Part shown: one piece after another, positions 26,547 through 36,700 of the stretch
How positions within the stretch are numbered: position 1 is the stretch's first letter
Layout of the letters: each line of letters starts with the position of its first letter
Assembly (NCBI RefSeq): GCF_017614965.1
Contig: NZ_WVUG01000011.1
Span: forward strand, 1-64,000
From: Streptomyces griseorubiginosus
GTDB lineage: Bacteria > Actinomycetota > Actinomycetes > Streptomycetales > Streptomycetaceae
DNA length: 64,000 nucleotides
Direction: 5' to 3'
Made by a program: the position numbers and the translations under genes
Notes under the pieces: model-generated
The model's input: the letters and a program-made list of their open reading frames with translations, nothing else
Told to the model about the DNA's origin: nothing
The model's database searches: none

Positions 26547-27209
26547 CTACTTGCCGTCGTCCTCGCGCTTGAGGGCCTCCAGCGCCCGCTGCGTGACCTC
26601 GTCCACCGGGCCGAGGGACGAGATCGTGACGACCAGGCCCTGCGACTTGTAGTAGTCGATGATCGGCTCGGTCTGCGTGTGGTAGACCTCGAGCCGGGTG
26701 CGGACCGTTTCCTCCGAGTCGTCGTCCCGCTGGTACAGCTCACCGCCGCAGACGTCGCAGACGCCCTCCTTCTTCGGCGGGCTGTACGTCACGTGGAAGA
26801 CGTGCGAGGAGTCGTTGCGGCAGATACGGCGGCCGGCGATCCGCTTGACGACCTCTTCCTCGGGGACTTCGAGGTCGAGTACCGCGTCCAGCTTGATGGC
26901 CTCGGTCTTCAGCAGCTCGTCCAGCGCCTCGGCCTGCGAGACATTGCGCGGGAAACCGTCGAGCAGGAAGCCGCCCTCGGCGTCCGGCTGCTCCATGCGG
27001 TCCTTCGCCATCGCGATGGTGACCTCGTCGGGGACGAGATTGCCGGCGTCCATGTAGGACTTCGCGAGTTTCCCGAGCTCCGTCTGCTGGCTGATGTTGG
27101 CCCGGAACAGGTCGCCCGTGGAGATGTGCGGGATGCGCAGTTTCTCGGCAAGGCGAACGGCTTGCGTTCCCTTGCCGGCTCCCGGCGGCCCGACGAGGAC
27201 GATTCGCAT
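26547..27209 (-). CDS. adk: Adenylate kinase (zinc-LID type)
   Basis: Interconverts AMP + ATP and 2 ADP. The 220-residue long-form enzyme has a P-loop GPPGAGKGT at 7-15, the AMP site DGFPRN at 84-89, and a LID domain in which Cys130, Cys151 and Cys154 with a nearby His (136 or 139) can bind zinc. Its ATG overlaps the secY stop by one base (TGATG), indicating translational coupling in the spc operon. Confidence 0.97.
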   Translation of the reverse strand: MRIVLVGPPGAGKGTQAVRLAEKLRIPHISTGDLFRANISQQTELGKLAKSYMDAGNLVPDEVTIAMAKDRMEQPDAEGGFLLDGFPRNVSQAEALDELLKTEAIKLDAVLDLEVPEEEVVKRIAGRRICRNDSSHVFHVTYSPPKKEGVCDVCGGELYQRDDDSEETVRTRLEVYHTQTEPIIDYYKSQGLVVTISSLGPVDEVTQRALEALKREDDGK

Positions 27210-28522
27210 CAGCGGAGGAACCCTTCGTAATTGCGCTGCTGGAGCTGGCTCTCGATCTGCTTCACCGTCTCGAGACCCACACCCACGATGATCAGGATGC
27301 TCGTCCCGCCGAAGGGGAAGTTACCGGTTGCCCCGAACCCGACCAACGCCATCGTTGGAACGAGAGCGATCAGACCCAGATACAGCGAACCCGGCCAGGT
27401 GATCCGGTTGAGCACGTAACTCAGGTACTCAGCGGTCGGTCGGCCAGCCCGGATGCCCGGGATGAAGCCACCATACTTCTTCATGTTGTCGGCGACTTCC
27501 TCGGGGTTGAAGGAGATCGCCACATAGAAGAACGCGAAGAAAACGATCAGCAAGAAGTAGCTGACCAGGTAGATCGGGTGGTCACCCTTGGTCAGGTTGT
27601 CGTTGATCCAGACCTTCCAGCTGGAGTTCCCGCCGGAGAACTGCGCGACCAGCGCCGGGATGTAGAGCAGCGACGAAGCGAAGATGACGGGGATCACACC
27701 CGCCTGGTTGACCTTCAGCGGAATGTACGTCGACGTACCGCCGTAGGAACGACGGCCGATCATGCGCTTCGCGTACTGCACCGGGATCCGGCGCTGGGCC
27801 TGCTCGACGAAGACGACCAGACCGACCATGACCAGGCCGACGAGGATGACGGTGCAGAACTCGATCCAGCCGTCGGCGAGCTTGCCCTGCTTCTTGATGG
27901 CCCACAGCGCGGACGGGAAGGTCGCCGCGATCGAGATGAACATCAGGATCGACATGCCGTTGCCGATGCCGCGGTCGGTGATGAGCTCACCGAGCCACAT
28001 GACGACGGCGGTGCCGGCCGTCATGCAGATGACCATCGTGATGGTGGTGAAGATCGAGCGGTCCGGCACGATCTGGCTGCCGACCGAGCACTGGCCGAAG
28101 AGCGCGCCGCTGCGGGCGGTGGCCACCAGGCCGGTGCCCTGCAGGATGGCGAGGGCCACCGTCAGGTAACGGGTGTACTGCGTGATCTTCGCGGTACCCG
28201 CCTGGCCCTCCTTCTTCAGGGCCTCCAGGCGCGGGATCACCACGGTCAGCAGCTGCAGGATGATGCTCGCCGTGATGTACGGCATGATGCCGAGCGCGAA
28301 GATCGTGATCTGCAGCAGCGCGCCACCGCTGAACATGTTGATCATGCCGAAGAGCCCCTGGTTGCCAGAGGCCTCCTTTACGCACTGCTGAACAGACGTG
28401 TAGTCGACGCCAGGGATCGGAATGTGGGTACCGACCCGGTAGACCACGATGATGCCCAGCGTGAAGAGCAGCTTCTTGCGCAGGTCGGGCGTTTTGAACG
28501 CCCGGGCGAACGCGGTGAGCAC
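27209..28522 (-). CDS. secY: Preprotein translocase subunit SecY
   Basis: The 437-residue channel subunit of the Sec translocon has ten membrane helices. It has the plug/TM2 region GGALLQITIFALGIMPYITA, the gating QLLTVVIPRLEALKKEG cytoplasmic segment and the C5-C6 loops (RRIPVQYAKRM) that contact ribosome and SecA. SecE is encoded at 60573. It is separated from rplO by 188 bp containing a strong hairpin, so secY-adk may be partly uncoupled from the ribosomal genes upstream. Confidence 0.98.
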   Translation of the reverse strand: MLTAFARAFKTPDLRKKLLFTLGIIVVYRVGTHIPIPGVDYTSVQQCVKEASGNQGLFGMINMFSGGALLQITIFALGIMPYITASIILQLLTVVIPRLEALKKEGQAGTAKITQYTRYLTVALAILQGTGLVATARSGALFGQCSVGSQIVPDRSIFTTITMVICMTAGTAVVMWLGELITDRGIGNGMSILMFISIAATFPSALWAIKKQGKLADGWIEFCTVILVGLVMVGLVVFVEQAQRRIPVQYAKRMIGRRSYGGTSTYIPLKVNQAGVIPVIFASSLLYIPALVAQFSGGNSSWKVWINDNLTKGDHPIYLVSYFLLIVFFAFFYVAISFNPEEVADNMKKYGGFIPGIRAGRPTAEYLSYVLNRITWPGSLYLGLIALVPTMALVGFGATGNFPFGGTSILIIVGVGLETVKQIESQLQQRNYEGFLR

Positions 28523-28642
28523 GGTGCCTCCTGCGACCCCCGCGCAACTGCGTCAAGGGTGACGGTCTTGAGGTTCGACGGATACGAATAACGAACGGTG
28601 CAGGCTACCTTACCGGCGGCACAGCTCCCCGTGGAACGACCA

Positions 28643-28675
28643 ACCGGGGATACCCCTTTGTGGGATATCCCCGGT
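28643..28675 (-). terminator. Hairpin/attenuator between rplO and secY
   Basis: ACCGGGGATA at 28643-28652 pairs with TATCCCCGGT at 28666-28675; the loop can extend the stem with CCC/GGG. It is placed in the only long gap in this part of the spc operon, so it probably tunes read-through into secY. Confidence 0.65.
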
Positions 28676-28710
28676 CGGGATCGTTCATGTCATCGAGCGA
28701 TCGCCTGGTG

Positions 28711-29166
28711 TCAGACGAGCTCGGTGACGGTGCCGCCGGCGGCGGTGATCTTCTCCTTGGCGGAACCGGAGACGGCGTCGACCGTCACCTGCAGCGCCAC
28801 GGAGATCTCGCCCTGGCCGAGGACCTTGACGAGCGCGTTCTTGCGAACGGCGCCCTTGGCCACCAGACCCTCGACGGTGACCTCGCCACCCTCGGGGTAG
28901 AGCGAGGCCAGCTTGTCGAGGTTCACGACCTGGTACTCGGTCTTGAACGGGTTCTTGAAGCCCTTCAGCTTCGGAAGACGCATGTGGAGGGGCATCTGCC
29001 CACCCTCGAAGCGCTCCGGAACCTGGTAGCGGGCCTTGGTGCCCTTGGTACCACGACCGGCCGTCTTACCCTTCGACGCCTCACCACGACCGACACGGGT
29101 CTTGGCGGTCTTGGCGCCCGGGGCGGGACGGAGGTTGTGGATCTTGAGCGGGTTGTTCTCCGCCAT
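28711..29166 (-). CDS. rplO: 50S ribosomal protein L15 (uL15)
   Basis: The 151-residue L15, a late-assembly large-subunit protein. The N-terminal basic loop has [17 protein letters not shown] and [10 protein letters not shown], then [12 protein letters not shown], and an alternating beta C-domain follows. It starts 2 bp after rpmD, so the genes are tightly coupled. Confidence 0.98.
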   Translation of the reverse strand: MAENNPLKIHNLRPAPGAKTAKTRVGRGEASKGKTAGRGTKGTKARYQVPERFEGGQMPLHMRLPKLKGFKNPFKTEYQVVNLDKLASLYPEGGEVTVEGLVAKGAVRKNALVKVLGQGEISVALQVTVDAVSGSAKEKITAAGGTVTELV

Positions 29167-29168
29167 GA

Positions 29169-29351
29169 TCAGTCGACCTCCTCGACCGTCACGAGGTGGC
29201 GGACGGTGTGCACCATGCCGCGGAACTCGGGGCGGTCCTCCTTGACGACCACGGTGTTGATCCCCTTGAGACCAAGCGACCGCAGGGTGTCACGGTGGTT
29301 CTGCTTGCTGCCGATGTAGGACTTGACCTGCGTAATCTTGAGCTGCGCCAT
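29169..29351 (-). CDS. rpmD: 50S ribosomal protein L30 (uL30)
   Basis: The 60-residue L30 has [14 protein letters not shown] and the conserved [13 protein letters not shown]. The start is the ATG at 29351, 2 bp after the rpsE stop; a longer open frame upstream overlaps rpsE and is rejected. Confidence 0.97.
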   Translation of the reverse strand: MAQLKITQVKSYIGSKQNHRDTLRSLGLKGINTVVVKEDRPEFRGMVHTVRHLVTVEEVD

Positions 29352-29353
29352 GA

Positions 29354-29959
29354 TTACGCACCCGCCCCGGCACGCGCACGGAGAAGAGCCGCGGGAGCGA
29401 CGTCCTCGAGCGGCAGACCACGGCGGGCCGCGATCTCCTCGGGACGCTGCAGACCCTTCAGGGCCTCCACGGTCGCGTGCACGATGTTGATCGCGTTGTC
29501 GGAGCCGAGCGACTTCGACAGCACGTCGTGGATACCGGCGCACTCGAGCACGGCACGCACCGGACCACCGGCGATAACACCGGTACCGGGGGACGCGGGC
29601 TTGAGCAGCACGACGCCGGCAGCCTTCTCACCCTGGATGGGGTGCGGGATGGTGCCCTGGATACGGGGGACCTTGAAGAAGTGCTTCTTGGCCTCCTCAA
29701 CGCCCTTGGCGATGGCGGCCGGCACCTCCTTGGCCTTGCCGTAACCGACACCCACGGTGCCGTCACCGTCGCCCACCACGACCAGCGCGGTGAAGCTGAA
29801 GCGACGACCACCCTTCACAACCTTGGCGACGCGGTTGATCGCGACGACGCGCTCAACGTACGCGGTCTTCTCGGCGGCAGCAGCGCCGCCGTCACGGCCC
29901 TTCCGGTCCCGCCGCTCGCCGCCACCGGCACCGCTTCCGCGGCGCTGGGGTCCAGCCAT
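29354..29959 (-). CDS. rpsE: 30S ribosomal protein S5 (uS5)
   Basis: The 201-residue S5, involved in decoding fidelity and helicase activity at the mRNA entry. A Gly/Arg/Asp-rich actinobacterial N-terminus of about 30 residues precedes the conserved [19 protein letters not shown] double-stranded-RNA-binding fold and [14 protein letters not shown]. It lies between rplR and rpmD in the spc operon. Confidence 0.98.
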   Translation of the reverse strand: MAGPQRRGSGAGGGERRDRKGRDGGAAAAEKTAYVERVVAINRVAKVVKGGRRFSFTALVVVGDGDGTVGVGYGKAKEVPAAIAKGVEEAKKHFFKVPRIQGTIPHPIQGEKAAGVVLLKPASPGTGVIAGGPVRAVLECAGIHDVLSKSLGSDNAINIVHATVEALKGLQRPEEIAARRGLPLEDVAPAALLRARAGAGA

Positions 29960-29995
29960 TGGATTACCTCTCTCTTTCCGCTAGCTACAAGCGGC

Positions 29996-30379
29996 TCAGA
30001 ACTTGAGCCCGGCCTCGCGGGCGGCGTCCGCCAGGGCGGCGATGCGCCCGGCGTACTGGTTGCCACCACGGTCGAACACGACGGCCTCGACACCGGCGGC
30101 CTTGGCACGCTCGGCGACCAGGGCGCCGACCTGCTTGGCCTGCGCGGACTTGTCGCCCTCGCCACCGCGGATCGACGTGTCCAGCGTGGACGCCGAAGCC
30201 AGGGTGTGGCCCTTGAGGTCGTCGATCACCTGCGCCACGATGTGGCGGTTCGAGCGGGTCACGACCAGACGGGGACGCTCCGCCGTACCGGACACCTTCT
30301 TGCGGATCCGGATGTGGCGGCGCTTGATCGCGGCGCGCTTGTAGGCGTCGCCCTTGAGGATCTTCTGCCCGTATGCCAT
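29996..30379 (-). CDS. rplR: 50S ribosomal protein L18 (uL18)
   Basis: The 127-residue L18 binds 5S rRNA. It has [19 protein letters not shown], the classic L18 opening, and ends AREAGLKF. It starts 3 bp after rplF. Confidence 0.98.
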   Translation of the reverse strand: MAYGQKILKGDAYKRAAIKRRHIRIRKKVSGTAERPRLVVTRSNRHIVAQVIDDLKGHTLASASTLDTSIRGGEGDKSAQAKQVGALVAERAKAAGVEAVVFDRGGNQYAGRIAALADAAREAGLKF

Positions 30380-30382
30380 GGC

Positions 30383-30922
30383 TTACTTACCCGCCTTTCC
30401 GACCTTGCGGCGGATGACTTCGCCCTCGTACTTGACGCCCTTGGCCTTGTACGGGTCGGGCTTGCGCAGCTTGCGGATGTTGGCCGCAACCTCGCCGACC
30501 TTCTGCTTGTCGATGCCCTCGACCGAGAAGCGGGTCGGGGTCTCCACCTTGAAGGTGATGCCCTCGGGCGCCTCGACGGTGATCGGGTGGCTGTAGCCGA
30601 GCGCGAACTCGAGGTTCGAACCCTTGGCCGTCACGCGGTAACCGACACCGCTGATCTCGAGCTTCTTCACGTAACCCTGGGTCACGCCGGTGATCATGTT
30701 CGCCACCAGCGTGCGGGACAGGCCGTGCAGGGCCTTGTTCTGACGCTCGTCGTTGGGGCGGGTGACGTTGAGCACGCCGTCCTCACCCTTGGCGATGTCG
30801 ATCGGCGATGCGACGGTGTGGGTCAGCGAGCCCTTGGGGCCCTTGACCGAAACCGTACGGCCGTCGATGGTGACGTCCACGCCGGCGGGAACCGCGATGG
30901 GGAGCTTGCCGATGCGCGACAT
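30383..30922 (-). CDS. rplF: 50S ribosomal protein L6 (uL6)
   Basis: The 179-residue L6 near the factor-binding site starts [17 protein letters not shown], has two tandem L6 folds, and carries the signature [14 protein letters not shown] near the C-terminus. It follows rpsH by 24 bp. Confidence 0.98.
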   Translation of the reverse strand: MSRIGKLPIAVPAGVDVTIDGRTVSVKGPKGSLTHTVASPIDIAKGEDGVLNVTRPNDERQNKALHGLSRTLVANMITGVTQGYVKKLEISGVGYRVTAKGSNLEFALGYSHPITVEAPEGITFKVETPTRFSVEGIDKQKVGEVAANIRKLRKPDPYKAKGVKYEGEVIRRKVGKAGK

Positions 30923-30946
30923 AGCTGTTTCCTCCGTTCCCTTCCG

Positions 30947-31345
30947 CTACCAGACGTAGGCGAGGACTTCCCCACCCACGCCCTTCTTGCCGGCCTGCTT
31001 GTCGGTCAGGAGACCGTGCGACGTGGAGATGATCGCCACGCCGAGGCCACCGAGGACCTTGGGCAGGTTGGTGGACTTCGCGTACACCCGGAGACCGGGC
31101 TTGGAGATCCGCTTGATGCCCGCGATGGAGCGCTCACGGTTCGGGCCGAACTTCAGCTCGAGGACGAGGTTCTTGCCGACCTCGGCGTCCTCGATCTTCC
31201 AGCCCGTGATGAAGCCCTCCTGCTGGAGGATCTCCGCGATGTGAGACTTGATCTTGGACGCCGGCATCGTCACGGAGTCGTGGTACGCCGAGTTCGCGTT
31301 CCGCAGACGCGTCAGCATGTCTGCGATCGGATCAGTCATGGTCAT
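30947..31345 (-). CDS. rpsH: 30S ribosomal protein S8 (uS8)
   Basis: The 132-residue S8 binds 16S rRNA helix 21 and in E. coli represses the spc operon. It shows [16 protein letters not shown] and the C-terminal [17 protein letters not shown]. The start is either 31345 (MTMTDP) or 31339 (MTDP); both are plausible. A 214-bp gap to rpsN precedes it, longer than normal for this operon. Confidence 0.97.
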   Translation of the reverse strand: MTMTDPIADMLTRLRNANSAYHDSVTMPASKIKSHIAEILQQEGFITGWKIEDAEVGKNLVLELKFGPNRERSIAGIKRISKPGLRVYAKSTNLPKVLGGLGVAIISTSHGLLTDKQAGKKGVGGEVLAYVW

Positions 31346-31558
31346 GAATTGGCCTTCGGCCTCTCTCGCCGGGGTTTCCAGGTGCCCATCCCTCTCCTCG
31401 ATCCGAGACGAGGCGGGTGCGGTGCGGTGGACCTACGGCGTAGTAAGTCGTACGGGCAGTCGTCAGACGCCCAACCCTCCAAGCCTAAGCCATGGAGGGA
31501 TGGGCCCCTGACCAAACCCTTTGCTTACCGAGAGCTTCAGGTATCCCCAAGTAGGGGA
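31346..31558 (-). other. rpsN-rpsH intercistronic region with hairpins
   Basis: A 213-bp gap within the spc operon. It contains CCTCCA and TGGAGG arms around 31481-31500 and an ATCCCC/GGGGAT hairpin around 31543-31559 that touches the rpsN stop codon. No open frame with coding character is present. It may be a processing site or an S8 autoregulatory target, which is inference only. Confidence 0.4.
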
Positions 31559-31744
31559 TTACCAGGAGCTCTTGGTCACGCCCGGCAGCTCGCCACGGTG
31601 AGCCATCTCACGAAGGCACACGCGGCACAGGCCGAACTTGCGGTACACGGAGTGCGGACGGCCGCAGCGCTGGCAGCGGGTGTAGCCACGCACACCGAAC
31701 TTGGGCTTGCGAGCAGCCTTGGCAATCAGAGCCTTCTTCGCCAT
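31559..31744 (-). CDS. rpsZ: 30S ribosomal protein S14, zinc-binding type Z
   Basis: The 61-residue short S14 (uS14, also called rpsN) has a zinc knuckle formed by Cys24, Cys27, Cys40 and Cys43 ([14 protein letters not shown]). This is the C+ form located in the spc operon; Streptomyces typically carry a Cys-free paralogue elsewhere under Zur control. The start is at 31744, 5 bp after rplE. Confidence 0.97.
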   Translation of the reverse strand: MAKKALIAKAARKPKFGVRGYTRCQRCGRPHSVYRKFGLCRVCLREMAHRGELPGVTKSSW

Positions 31745-31749
31745 CTCGC

Positions 31750-32307
31750 TCACGCCTCCTTGAACGGGAAGCCGAGGTGACGAAGGAGCGCGCGGCCCTC
31801 AGCGTCGTTGGTCGCCGTGGTGACCACGGTGATGTCCATGCCCCGGGTACGGTCGATCTTGTCCTGGTCGATCTCGTGGAACATGACCTGCTCCGTGAGA
31901 CCGAAGGTGTAGTTGCCACGGCCGTCGAACTGCTTGGGGGACAGACCGCGGAAGTCGCGGATGCGCGGGAGCGCGAGCGACAGGGTGCGGTCCAGGAACT
32001 CCCACATGCGGTCGCCACGGAGCGTGACGTGGGCACCGATCGGCTGACCCTCGCGCAGCTTGAACTGCGCGATGGACTTGCGGGCCTTGGTGACGGCCGG
32101 CTTCTGACCGGTGATGGTGGTCAGGTCGCGGATCGCGCCCTCGATCAGCTTCGAGTCACGGGCGGCGTCGCCGACACCCATGTTGACCACGATCTTCACG
32201 AGACCGGGGATCTGCATGACGTTCTCGTACTTGAACTCGTCACGCAGCTTGCCCGCGATCTCCTCGCGGTACTTCGTCTTGAGACGCGGAGTGGTGGTGG
32301 TAGCCAT
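31750..32307 (-). CDS. rplE: 50S ribosomal protein L5 (uL5)
   Basis: The 185-residue L5 binds 5S rRNA and P-site tRNA. It has the motif [16 protein letters not shown] and later [10 protein letters not shown]. Its start overlaps the rplX stop by one base. Confidence 0.98.
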   Translation of the reverse strand: MATTTTPRLKTKYREEIAGKLRDEFKYENVMQIPGLVKIVVNMGVGDAARDSKLIEGAIRDLTTITGQKPAVTKARKSIAQFKLREGQPIGAHVTLRGDRMWEFLDRTLSLALPRIRDFRGLSPKQFDGRGNYTFGLTEQVMFHEIDQDKIDRTRGMDITVVTTATNDAEGRALLRHLGFPFKEA

Positions 32308-32630
32308 CAGATGTCCTCACCCGTCCGCTTGGCAACGCGGATCTTGTTGCCCTCGTCGTCGAAGCGGTAACCGACACGCGTGACGACCTTCTGGCCGTCC
32401 TTCTCAACGACCAGCTGGACGTTGGAGACGTGGATCGGCGCCTCGGTCGTGACGATGCCGCCGGCCTGCGAACCGCTGGCGGTCGGACCGGCCTTGGTGT
32501 GCTTCTTGACCCGGTTGACACCCTCGACCAGGACGCGCTCCTCGCGCGGGTAAGCGGCAATGACCTTGCCCTGCTTGCCCTTGTCCTTGCCGGTGATGAC
32601 CTGAACCAGGTCGCCCTTCTTGATCTTCAT
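32307..32630 (-). CDS. rplX: 50S ribosomal protein L24 (uL24)
   Basis: The 107-residue L24, an assembly initiator near the exit tunnel. It begins [20 protein letters not shown], the KOW motif, followed by [10 protein letters not shown]. It starts 2 bp after rplN and overlaps rplE by one base. Confidence 0.98.
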   Translation of the reverse strand: MKIKKGDLVQVITGKDKGKQGKVIAAYPREERVLVEGVNRVKKHTKAGPTASGSQAGGIVTTEAPIHVSNVQLVVEKDGQKVVTRVGYRFDDEGNKIRVAKRTGEDI

Positions 32631-32632
32631 GC

Positions 32633-33001
32633 TTACAGCACCTCCGGAGCCAGCGAGATGATCTTCATGAACTTCTTCTCGCGCAGCTCACGCCCGACCG
32701 GGCCGAAGATGCGGGTGCCGCGAGGGTCGCCGTCGTTCTTCAGAATGACGGCGGCGTTCTCGTCGAAGCGGATGTACGAGCCGTCCGGACGGCGGCGCTC
32801 CTTGACGGTGCGAACGATGACCGCCTTGACGACGTCACCCTTCTTCACGTTGCCACCGGGGATCGCGTCCTTGACGGTGGCGACGATGACGTCACCGATG
32901 CCCGCGTAGCGGCGACCGGAGCCACCGAGCACACGGATGCAAAGGATCTCCTTCGCACCAGTGTTGTCGGCGACACGCAGTCGCGACTCCTGCTGGATCA
33001 C
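32633..33001 (-). CDS. rplN: 50S ribosomal protein L14 (uL14)
   Basis: The 122-residue L14 at the subunit interface starts [18 protein letters not shown] and ends with the standard SLAPEVL. First gene of the spc set; an unusual 377-bp GC-rich spacer separates it from rpsQ. Confidence 0.98.
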   Translation of the reverse strand: MIQQESRLRVADNTGAKEILCIRVLGGSGRRYAGIGDVIVATVKDAIPGGNVKKGDVVKAVIVRTVKERRRPDGSYIRFDENAAVILKNDGDPRGTRIFGPVGRELREKKFMKIISLAPEVL

Positions 33002-33378
33002 GTCTATCTCCTGTTTGTCTGCCGGTTCCCTCCGGGGTTGAACCGGAGAGCCTGGCGGAACCGTCCTGCGGGGGTTGCTCCGCAGGAATTACTTGCGCCT
33101 CTCGAGGCGGAAACCCTGTCGCCGGGGGCGGACTCGCGCGCCGGAGCGCGGGGCCACCGATGGCCGCGGACCGTCCGGCCGGGCGCCGCGAGTCGCCTCG
33201 CGGGCCGGCCGGTGGCCTGGCATCGGCCTCCGGGACCTCGCCCGTCGGCCGAGGCCGGGGGCGATGTCCCAGCGCCGGGGCGCCACCCACCCGGCCCCTG
33301 GGGGCCGGGGGGCGAAGCCCCCAGCGGGTGCCGGGGCGGGAGCCCCGGCGGGGGCAGCTGGGGCGGAGCCCCGCTTGA
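33002..33378 (-). other. Long rpsQ-rplN spacer with three GC-rich hairpins
   Basis: A 377-bp gap dividing the S10 genes from the spc genes. Just after the rpsQ stop are three near-consecutive perfect hairpins: 33308-33322 (GGGGGC, GAA loop, GCCCCC), 33331-33348 (CCGGGGC, GGGA loop, GCCCCGG) and 33360-33372 (GGGGC, GGA loop, GCCCC). The rest is low-complexity G/C with frames open on both strands and no credible product. A spacer this size could act as a terminator/attenuator and may contain a separate spc promoter. Confidence 0.7.
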
Positions 33379-33666
33379 TTACTTCGCCTTCTCGAGGATC
33401 TCGACGACGCGCCAGCGCTTCGTCGCGGACAGCGGCCGGGTCTCCGCGAGGAGGACACGGTCGCCGACACCCGCGGCGTTCTGCTCGTCGTGCGCCTTGA
33501 GCTTGTTCGTACGGCGGATGACCTTGCCGTACAGCGCGTGCTTCACGCGGTCCTCGACGGCGACGACGACGGTCTTGTCCATCTTGTCGCTGACGACCAG
33601 ACCCTCACGGGTCTTGCGGAAGCCGCGCGCCTCTGCAGTCTGCTCAGTCACGTTGCTCTCACTCAT
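33379..33666 (-). CDS. rpsQ: 30S ribosomal protein S17 (uS17)
   Basis: The 95-residue OB-fold protein binds 16S helix 11. The core is [20 protein letters not shown], preceded by about 15 acidic residues typical of actinobacteria. It overlaps the rpmC stop by one base and is the last gene before the large spacer. Confidence 0.98.
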   Translation of the reverse strand: MSESNVTEQTAEARGFRKTREGLVVSDKMDKTVVVAVEDRVKHALYGKVIRRTNKLKAHDEQNAAGVGDRVLLAETRPLSATKRWRVVEILEKAK

Positions 33667-33890
33667 CAGGCGTTCTCCACCGTTTCGATGCCCAGCTCAC
33701 GCTCGCGCATCAGGGTGTAGATCCGCGCGATGTCCTTGCGGACCGCCTTCAGACGGCCATGGTTCTCGAGCTGACCGGTCGCCGCCTGGAAGCGGAGGTT
33801 GAACAGCTCTTCCTTGGCCTCGCGGAGCTTCGCCAGAAGCTCCTCGTTGCCCAGCTCGCGCAGCTCGGACGCCTTGGTACCGGCCGACAT
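33666..33890 (-). CDS. rpmC: 50S ribosomal protein L29 (uL29)
   Basis: The 74-residue helical L29 at the tunnel exit, a docking site for SRP and trigger factor. It has [20 protein letters not shown] and the [15 protein letters not shown] signature. ATG at 33890 overlaps the rplP stop (TGATG); an in-frame GTG at 33893 is less likely. Confidence 0.97.
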   Translation of the reverse strand: MSAGTKASELRELGNEELLAKLREAKEELFNLRFQAATGQLENHGRLKAVRKDIARIYTLMRERELGIETVENA

Positions 33891-34309
33891 CACGCTTCAC
33901 CTGCCTCGCGCTTGACGATCCGGCACTTCATCGGCAGCTTGTGGGCCGCACGGGTCAGCGCCTCACGGGCGATCTTCTCGTTGGGGTACGACAGCTCGAA
34001 CATCACGCGTCCGGGCTTGACGTTGGCGATCCACCACTCAGGAGAACCCTTACCGGAACCCATGCGGGTCTCGGCGGGCTTCTTGGTGAGCGGACGGTCC
34101 GGGTAGATGTTGATCCAGACCTTGCCACCACGCTTGATGTGACGCGTCATGGCGATACGAGCGGCCTCGATCTGACGGTTCGTCACATACGCCGGGGTGA
34201 GCGCCTGGATGCCGTACTCGCCGAACGCAACCGTCGTGCCACCCTTGGCAGCGCCGCTGCGTCCGGGGTGGTGCTGCTTGCGGTGCTTGACCCTACGGGG
34301 GATCAGCAT
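33890..34309 (-). CDS. rplP: 50S ribosomal protein L16 (uL16)
   Basis: The 139-residue L16 near the A-site tRNA elbow starts [19 protein letters not shown], has [17 protein letters not shown] and [12 protein letters not shown]. The Arg of the GKGSPEWW loop region is conserved. It starts 5 bp after rpsC. Confidence 0.98.
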   Translation of the reverse strand: MLIPRRVKHRKQHHPGRSGAAKGGTTVAFGEYGIQALTPAYVTNRQIEAARIAMTRHIKRGGKVWINIYPDRPLTKKPAETRMGSGKGSPEWWIANVKPGRVMFELSYPNEKIAREALTRAAHKLPMKCRIVKREAGEA

Positions 34310-34314
34310 GTCGG

Positions 34315-35139
34315 TCAGGCCTCCGTTCCGGTGCTCTCAGCCGGAGCGGACGCGGGAGCCTCGGCCTTGGGGGCCTCGGCGCCGGCAGCCTGCTGCGGCT
34401 TGCGACCGCGCCGCTCGCCACCACGGCCACCACGGGCCGGGCGGTCGGCACCGCCACCGCGAGCCGGGCGGTTACCCGCACGGGCGGCAGCGTTCTCGGC
34501 GCGGACCTCGGCGATGTTCTTGACGTCGCCCTTGTAGATCCAGACCTTCACACCGATGCGGCCGAAGGTCGTCTTGGCCTCGAAGAAGCCGTAGTCCACG
34601 TTCGCGCGGAGCGTGTGCAGGGGCACGCGGCCCTCGCGGTAGAACTCCGAGCGGGACATCTCGGCGCCGCCGAGGCGGCCGCCGCACTGGATCTTGATGC
34701 CCTTGGCGCCGGCCTTCATGGCGGACTGCATGCTCTTGCGCATGGCCCGACGGAAGGAGACGCGGGAGGAGAGCTGCTCGGCGACGGCCTGAGCGACCAG
34801 CTGAGCGTCCGTCTCGGGGTTCTTGACCTCGAGGATGTTCAGCTGGACCTGCTTGCCCGTGAGCTTCTCGAGGTCGCCGCGGATGCGGTCGGCCTCGGCG
34901 CCACGGCGGCCGATGACGATGCCCGGACGAGCGGTGTGGATGTCCACACGCACGCGGTCACGGGTGCGCTCGATCTCCACCTTGGAGATGCCGGCGCGCT
35001 CCATGCCGGACGTCATCATCCGACGGATGGCGACGTCTTCCTTGACGTAGTCCTTGTAGAGCTTGTCGGCGTACCAACGCGACTTGAAGTCGGTGGTGAC
35101 ACCGAGCCGGAACCCGTGCGGGTTTACCTTCTGGCCCAT
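34315..35139 (-). CDS. rpsC: 30S ribosomal protein S3 (uS3)
   Basis: The 274-residue S3 at the mRNA entry channel. It has the N-terminal [15 protein letters not shown], a KH domain with [17 protein letters not shown], and the C-domain [20 protein letters not shown]. An Arg/Gly- then Ala/Pro-rich tail of about 60 residues is typical of Streptomyces. It overlaps the rplV stop by one base. Confidence 0.98.
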   Translation of the reverse strand: MGQKVNPHGFRLGVTTDFKSRWYADKLYKDYVKEDVAIRRMMTSGMERAGISKVEIERTRDRVRVDIHTARPGIVIGRRGAEADRIRGDLEKLTGKQVQLNILEVKNPETDAQLVAQAVAEQLSSRVSFRRAMRKSMQSAMKAGAKGIKIQCGGRLGGAEMSRSEFYREGRVPLHTLRANVDYGFFEAKTTFGRIGVKVWIYKGDVKNIAEVRAENAAARAGNRPARGGGADRPARGGRGGERRGRKPQQAAGAEAPKAEAPASAPAESTGTEA

Positions 35140-35486
35140 TACCGGGTTCCTTCCTTGCTGCTGACGACCACGGTGATGTGGCTGGTCCGCTTGCGGATCC
35201 GGTAGGCACGGCCCTGGGCACGCGGACGGAACCGCTTCAGGGTCGGGCCCTCGTCGACGTAGGCCTCGGAGATGTAGAGGCTGTCGGCGTCGGTGTGGTC
35301 GTAGTTGTGCGCGGCGTTGGCGATGGCGCTGTCGAGCACCTTGCCGACGGGCACGGAGGCTGCCTGCGGAGCGAATCGCAGAACAGCCTGGGCCTCCGTG
35401 GCGTCCATGCCACGGATGAGGTCCACCACACGGCGGGCCTTCATGGGCGTGACGCGGATGTACCGCGCCTGGGCCCTGGCTTCCAT
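35139..35486 (-). CDS. rplV: 50S ribosomal protein L22 (uL22)
   Basis: The 115-residue L22 lines the exit tunnel; macrolide resistance mutations fall in its loop. It has the [20 protein letters not shown] opening and [15 protein letters not shown] in the tunnel loop, with no obvious deletion. Confidence 0.98.
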   Translation of the reverse strand: MEARAQARYIRVTPMKARRVVDLIRGMDATEAQAVLRFAPQAASVPVGKVLDSAIANAAHNYDHTDADSLYISEAYVDEGPTLKRFRPRAQGRAYRIRKRTSHITVVVSSKEGTR

Positions 35487-35531
35487 GGTTGTCCCTTCAG
35501 AGTTACTTACGTGTCTGAATGCGATCCGCTG

Positions 35532-35813
35532 CTAGCGGCGCTTCGACTTCCGGTCTTCCTTGACGTGACCCCGGAAGGTGCGCGTCGGCGAGAACTCGCC
35601 GAGCTTGTGGCCGACCATCGACTCGGTGACGAACACCGGGATGTGGGTCTTGCCGTTGTGCACCGCGATCGTGTGGCCGAGCATGGCCGGGACGATCATC
35701 GAGCGACGGGACCAGGTCTTGATGACGTTCTTGGTGCCGGCTTCGTTCTGGGCGTCCACCTTCTTGATCAGGTGGTCGTCGACGAAGGGCCCCTTCTTGA
35801 GACTGCGCGGCAT
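35532..35813 (-). CDS. rpsS: 30S ribosomal protein S19 (uS19)
   Basis: The 93-residue S19 forms a head complex with S13. It has [19 protein letters not shown] and [16 protein letters not shown], all conserved, and a basic tail KEDRKSKRR. Confidence 0.98.
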   Translation of the reverse strand: MPRSLKKGPFVDDHLIKKVDAQNEAGTKNVIKTWSRRSMIVPAMLGHTIAVHNGKTHIPVFVTESMVGHKLGEFSPTRTFRGHVKEDRKSKRR

Positions 35814-35825
35814 CTAAACCCGCTC

Positions 35826-36662
35826 CTAGCGCTTCTTGTTCGTCTTGCGGCGGCGGACGATGTACTTGTTGCTCGCCTTCTTGGGAGCACGAGTACGACC
35901 CTCCTTCTGACCCCAGGGGCTGACCGGGTGGCGACCACCGGAGGTCTTGCCCTCACCACCACCGTGGGGGTGGTCAACCGGGTTCATCGCCACACCGCGA
36001 ACGGTCGGGCGGACGCCCAGCCAGCGCTTGCGGCCGGCCTTGCCCCAGTTGATGTTGCTCTGCTCGGCGTTGCCGACCTCGCCGACCGTGGCGCGGCAGC
36101 GCTGGTCGACCAGGCGGATCTCACCGGACGGCATGCGGAGGTGGGCCATCGAGCCCTCCTTCGCGAGCAGCTGCACGGAGGCACCGGCGGAGCGGGCGAA
36201 CTTGGCGCCGCCGCCCGGACGAAGCTCCACGGAGTGGATCGTCGTACCGACCGGGATGTTGCGCAGCGCCAGGTTGTTGCCGGGCTTGATGTCGGCGCCC
36301 GGACCGTTCTCGATCCGGTCGCCCTGGGTCAGACCCTTCGGCGCCAGGATGTAGCGCTTCTCGCCGTCCGCGTAGTGGAGCAGCGCGATGCGCGCGGTGC
36401 GGTTGGGGTCGTACTCGATGTGCGCGACCTTCGCCGGCACGCCGTCCTTGTCGTGACGACGGAAGTCGATCACGCGGTAGGCGCGCTTGTGTCCGCCACC
36501 CTGGTGGCGAACGGTCACACGACCGGCGTTGTTACGGCCGCCCTTGCTGTGCAGGGGGCGGACCAGCGACTTCTCCGGCGTGGACCGCGTGACCTCGACG
36601 AAGTCGGCGACGCTGGAACCACGACGGCCCGGCGTAGTCGGCTTGTACTTGCGGATTCCCAT
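35826..36662 (-). CDS. rplB: 50S ribosomal protein L2 (uL2)
   Basis: The 278-residue L2 is needed for subunit association and peptidyl transfer. It shows [18 protein letters not shown], the [18 protein letters not shown] segment that contains the conserved peptidyl-transferase-proximal His, and the basic C-terminus RRRKTNKKR. Confidence 0.98.
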   Translation of the reverse strand: MGIRKYKPTTPGRRGSSVADFVEVTRSTPEKSLVRPLHSKGGRNNAGRVTVRHQGGGHKRAYRVIDFRRHDKDGVPAKVAHIEYDPNRTARIALLHYADGEKRYILAPKGLTQGDRIENGPGADIKPGNNLALRNIPVGTTIHSVELRPGGGAKFARSAGASVQLLAKEGSMAHLRMPSGEIRLVDQRCRATVGEVGNAEQSNINWGKAGRKRWLGVRPTVRGVAMNPVDHPHGGGEGKTSGGRHPVSPWGQKEGRTRAPKKASNKYIVRRRKTNKKR

Positions 36663-36700
36663 TTCTCAGTCCTCGTCCGATATCGGACGATCCGACCCGC

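Noticed and set aside
33038-33802. Plus-strand open frame in the rpsQ-rplN gap
   Set aside because: Low-complexity Gly/Arg/Pro peptide formed by GC-rich hairpins and the antisense of rpsQ.
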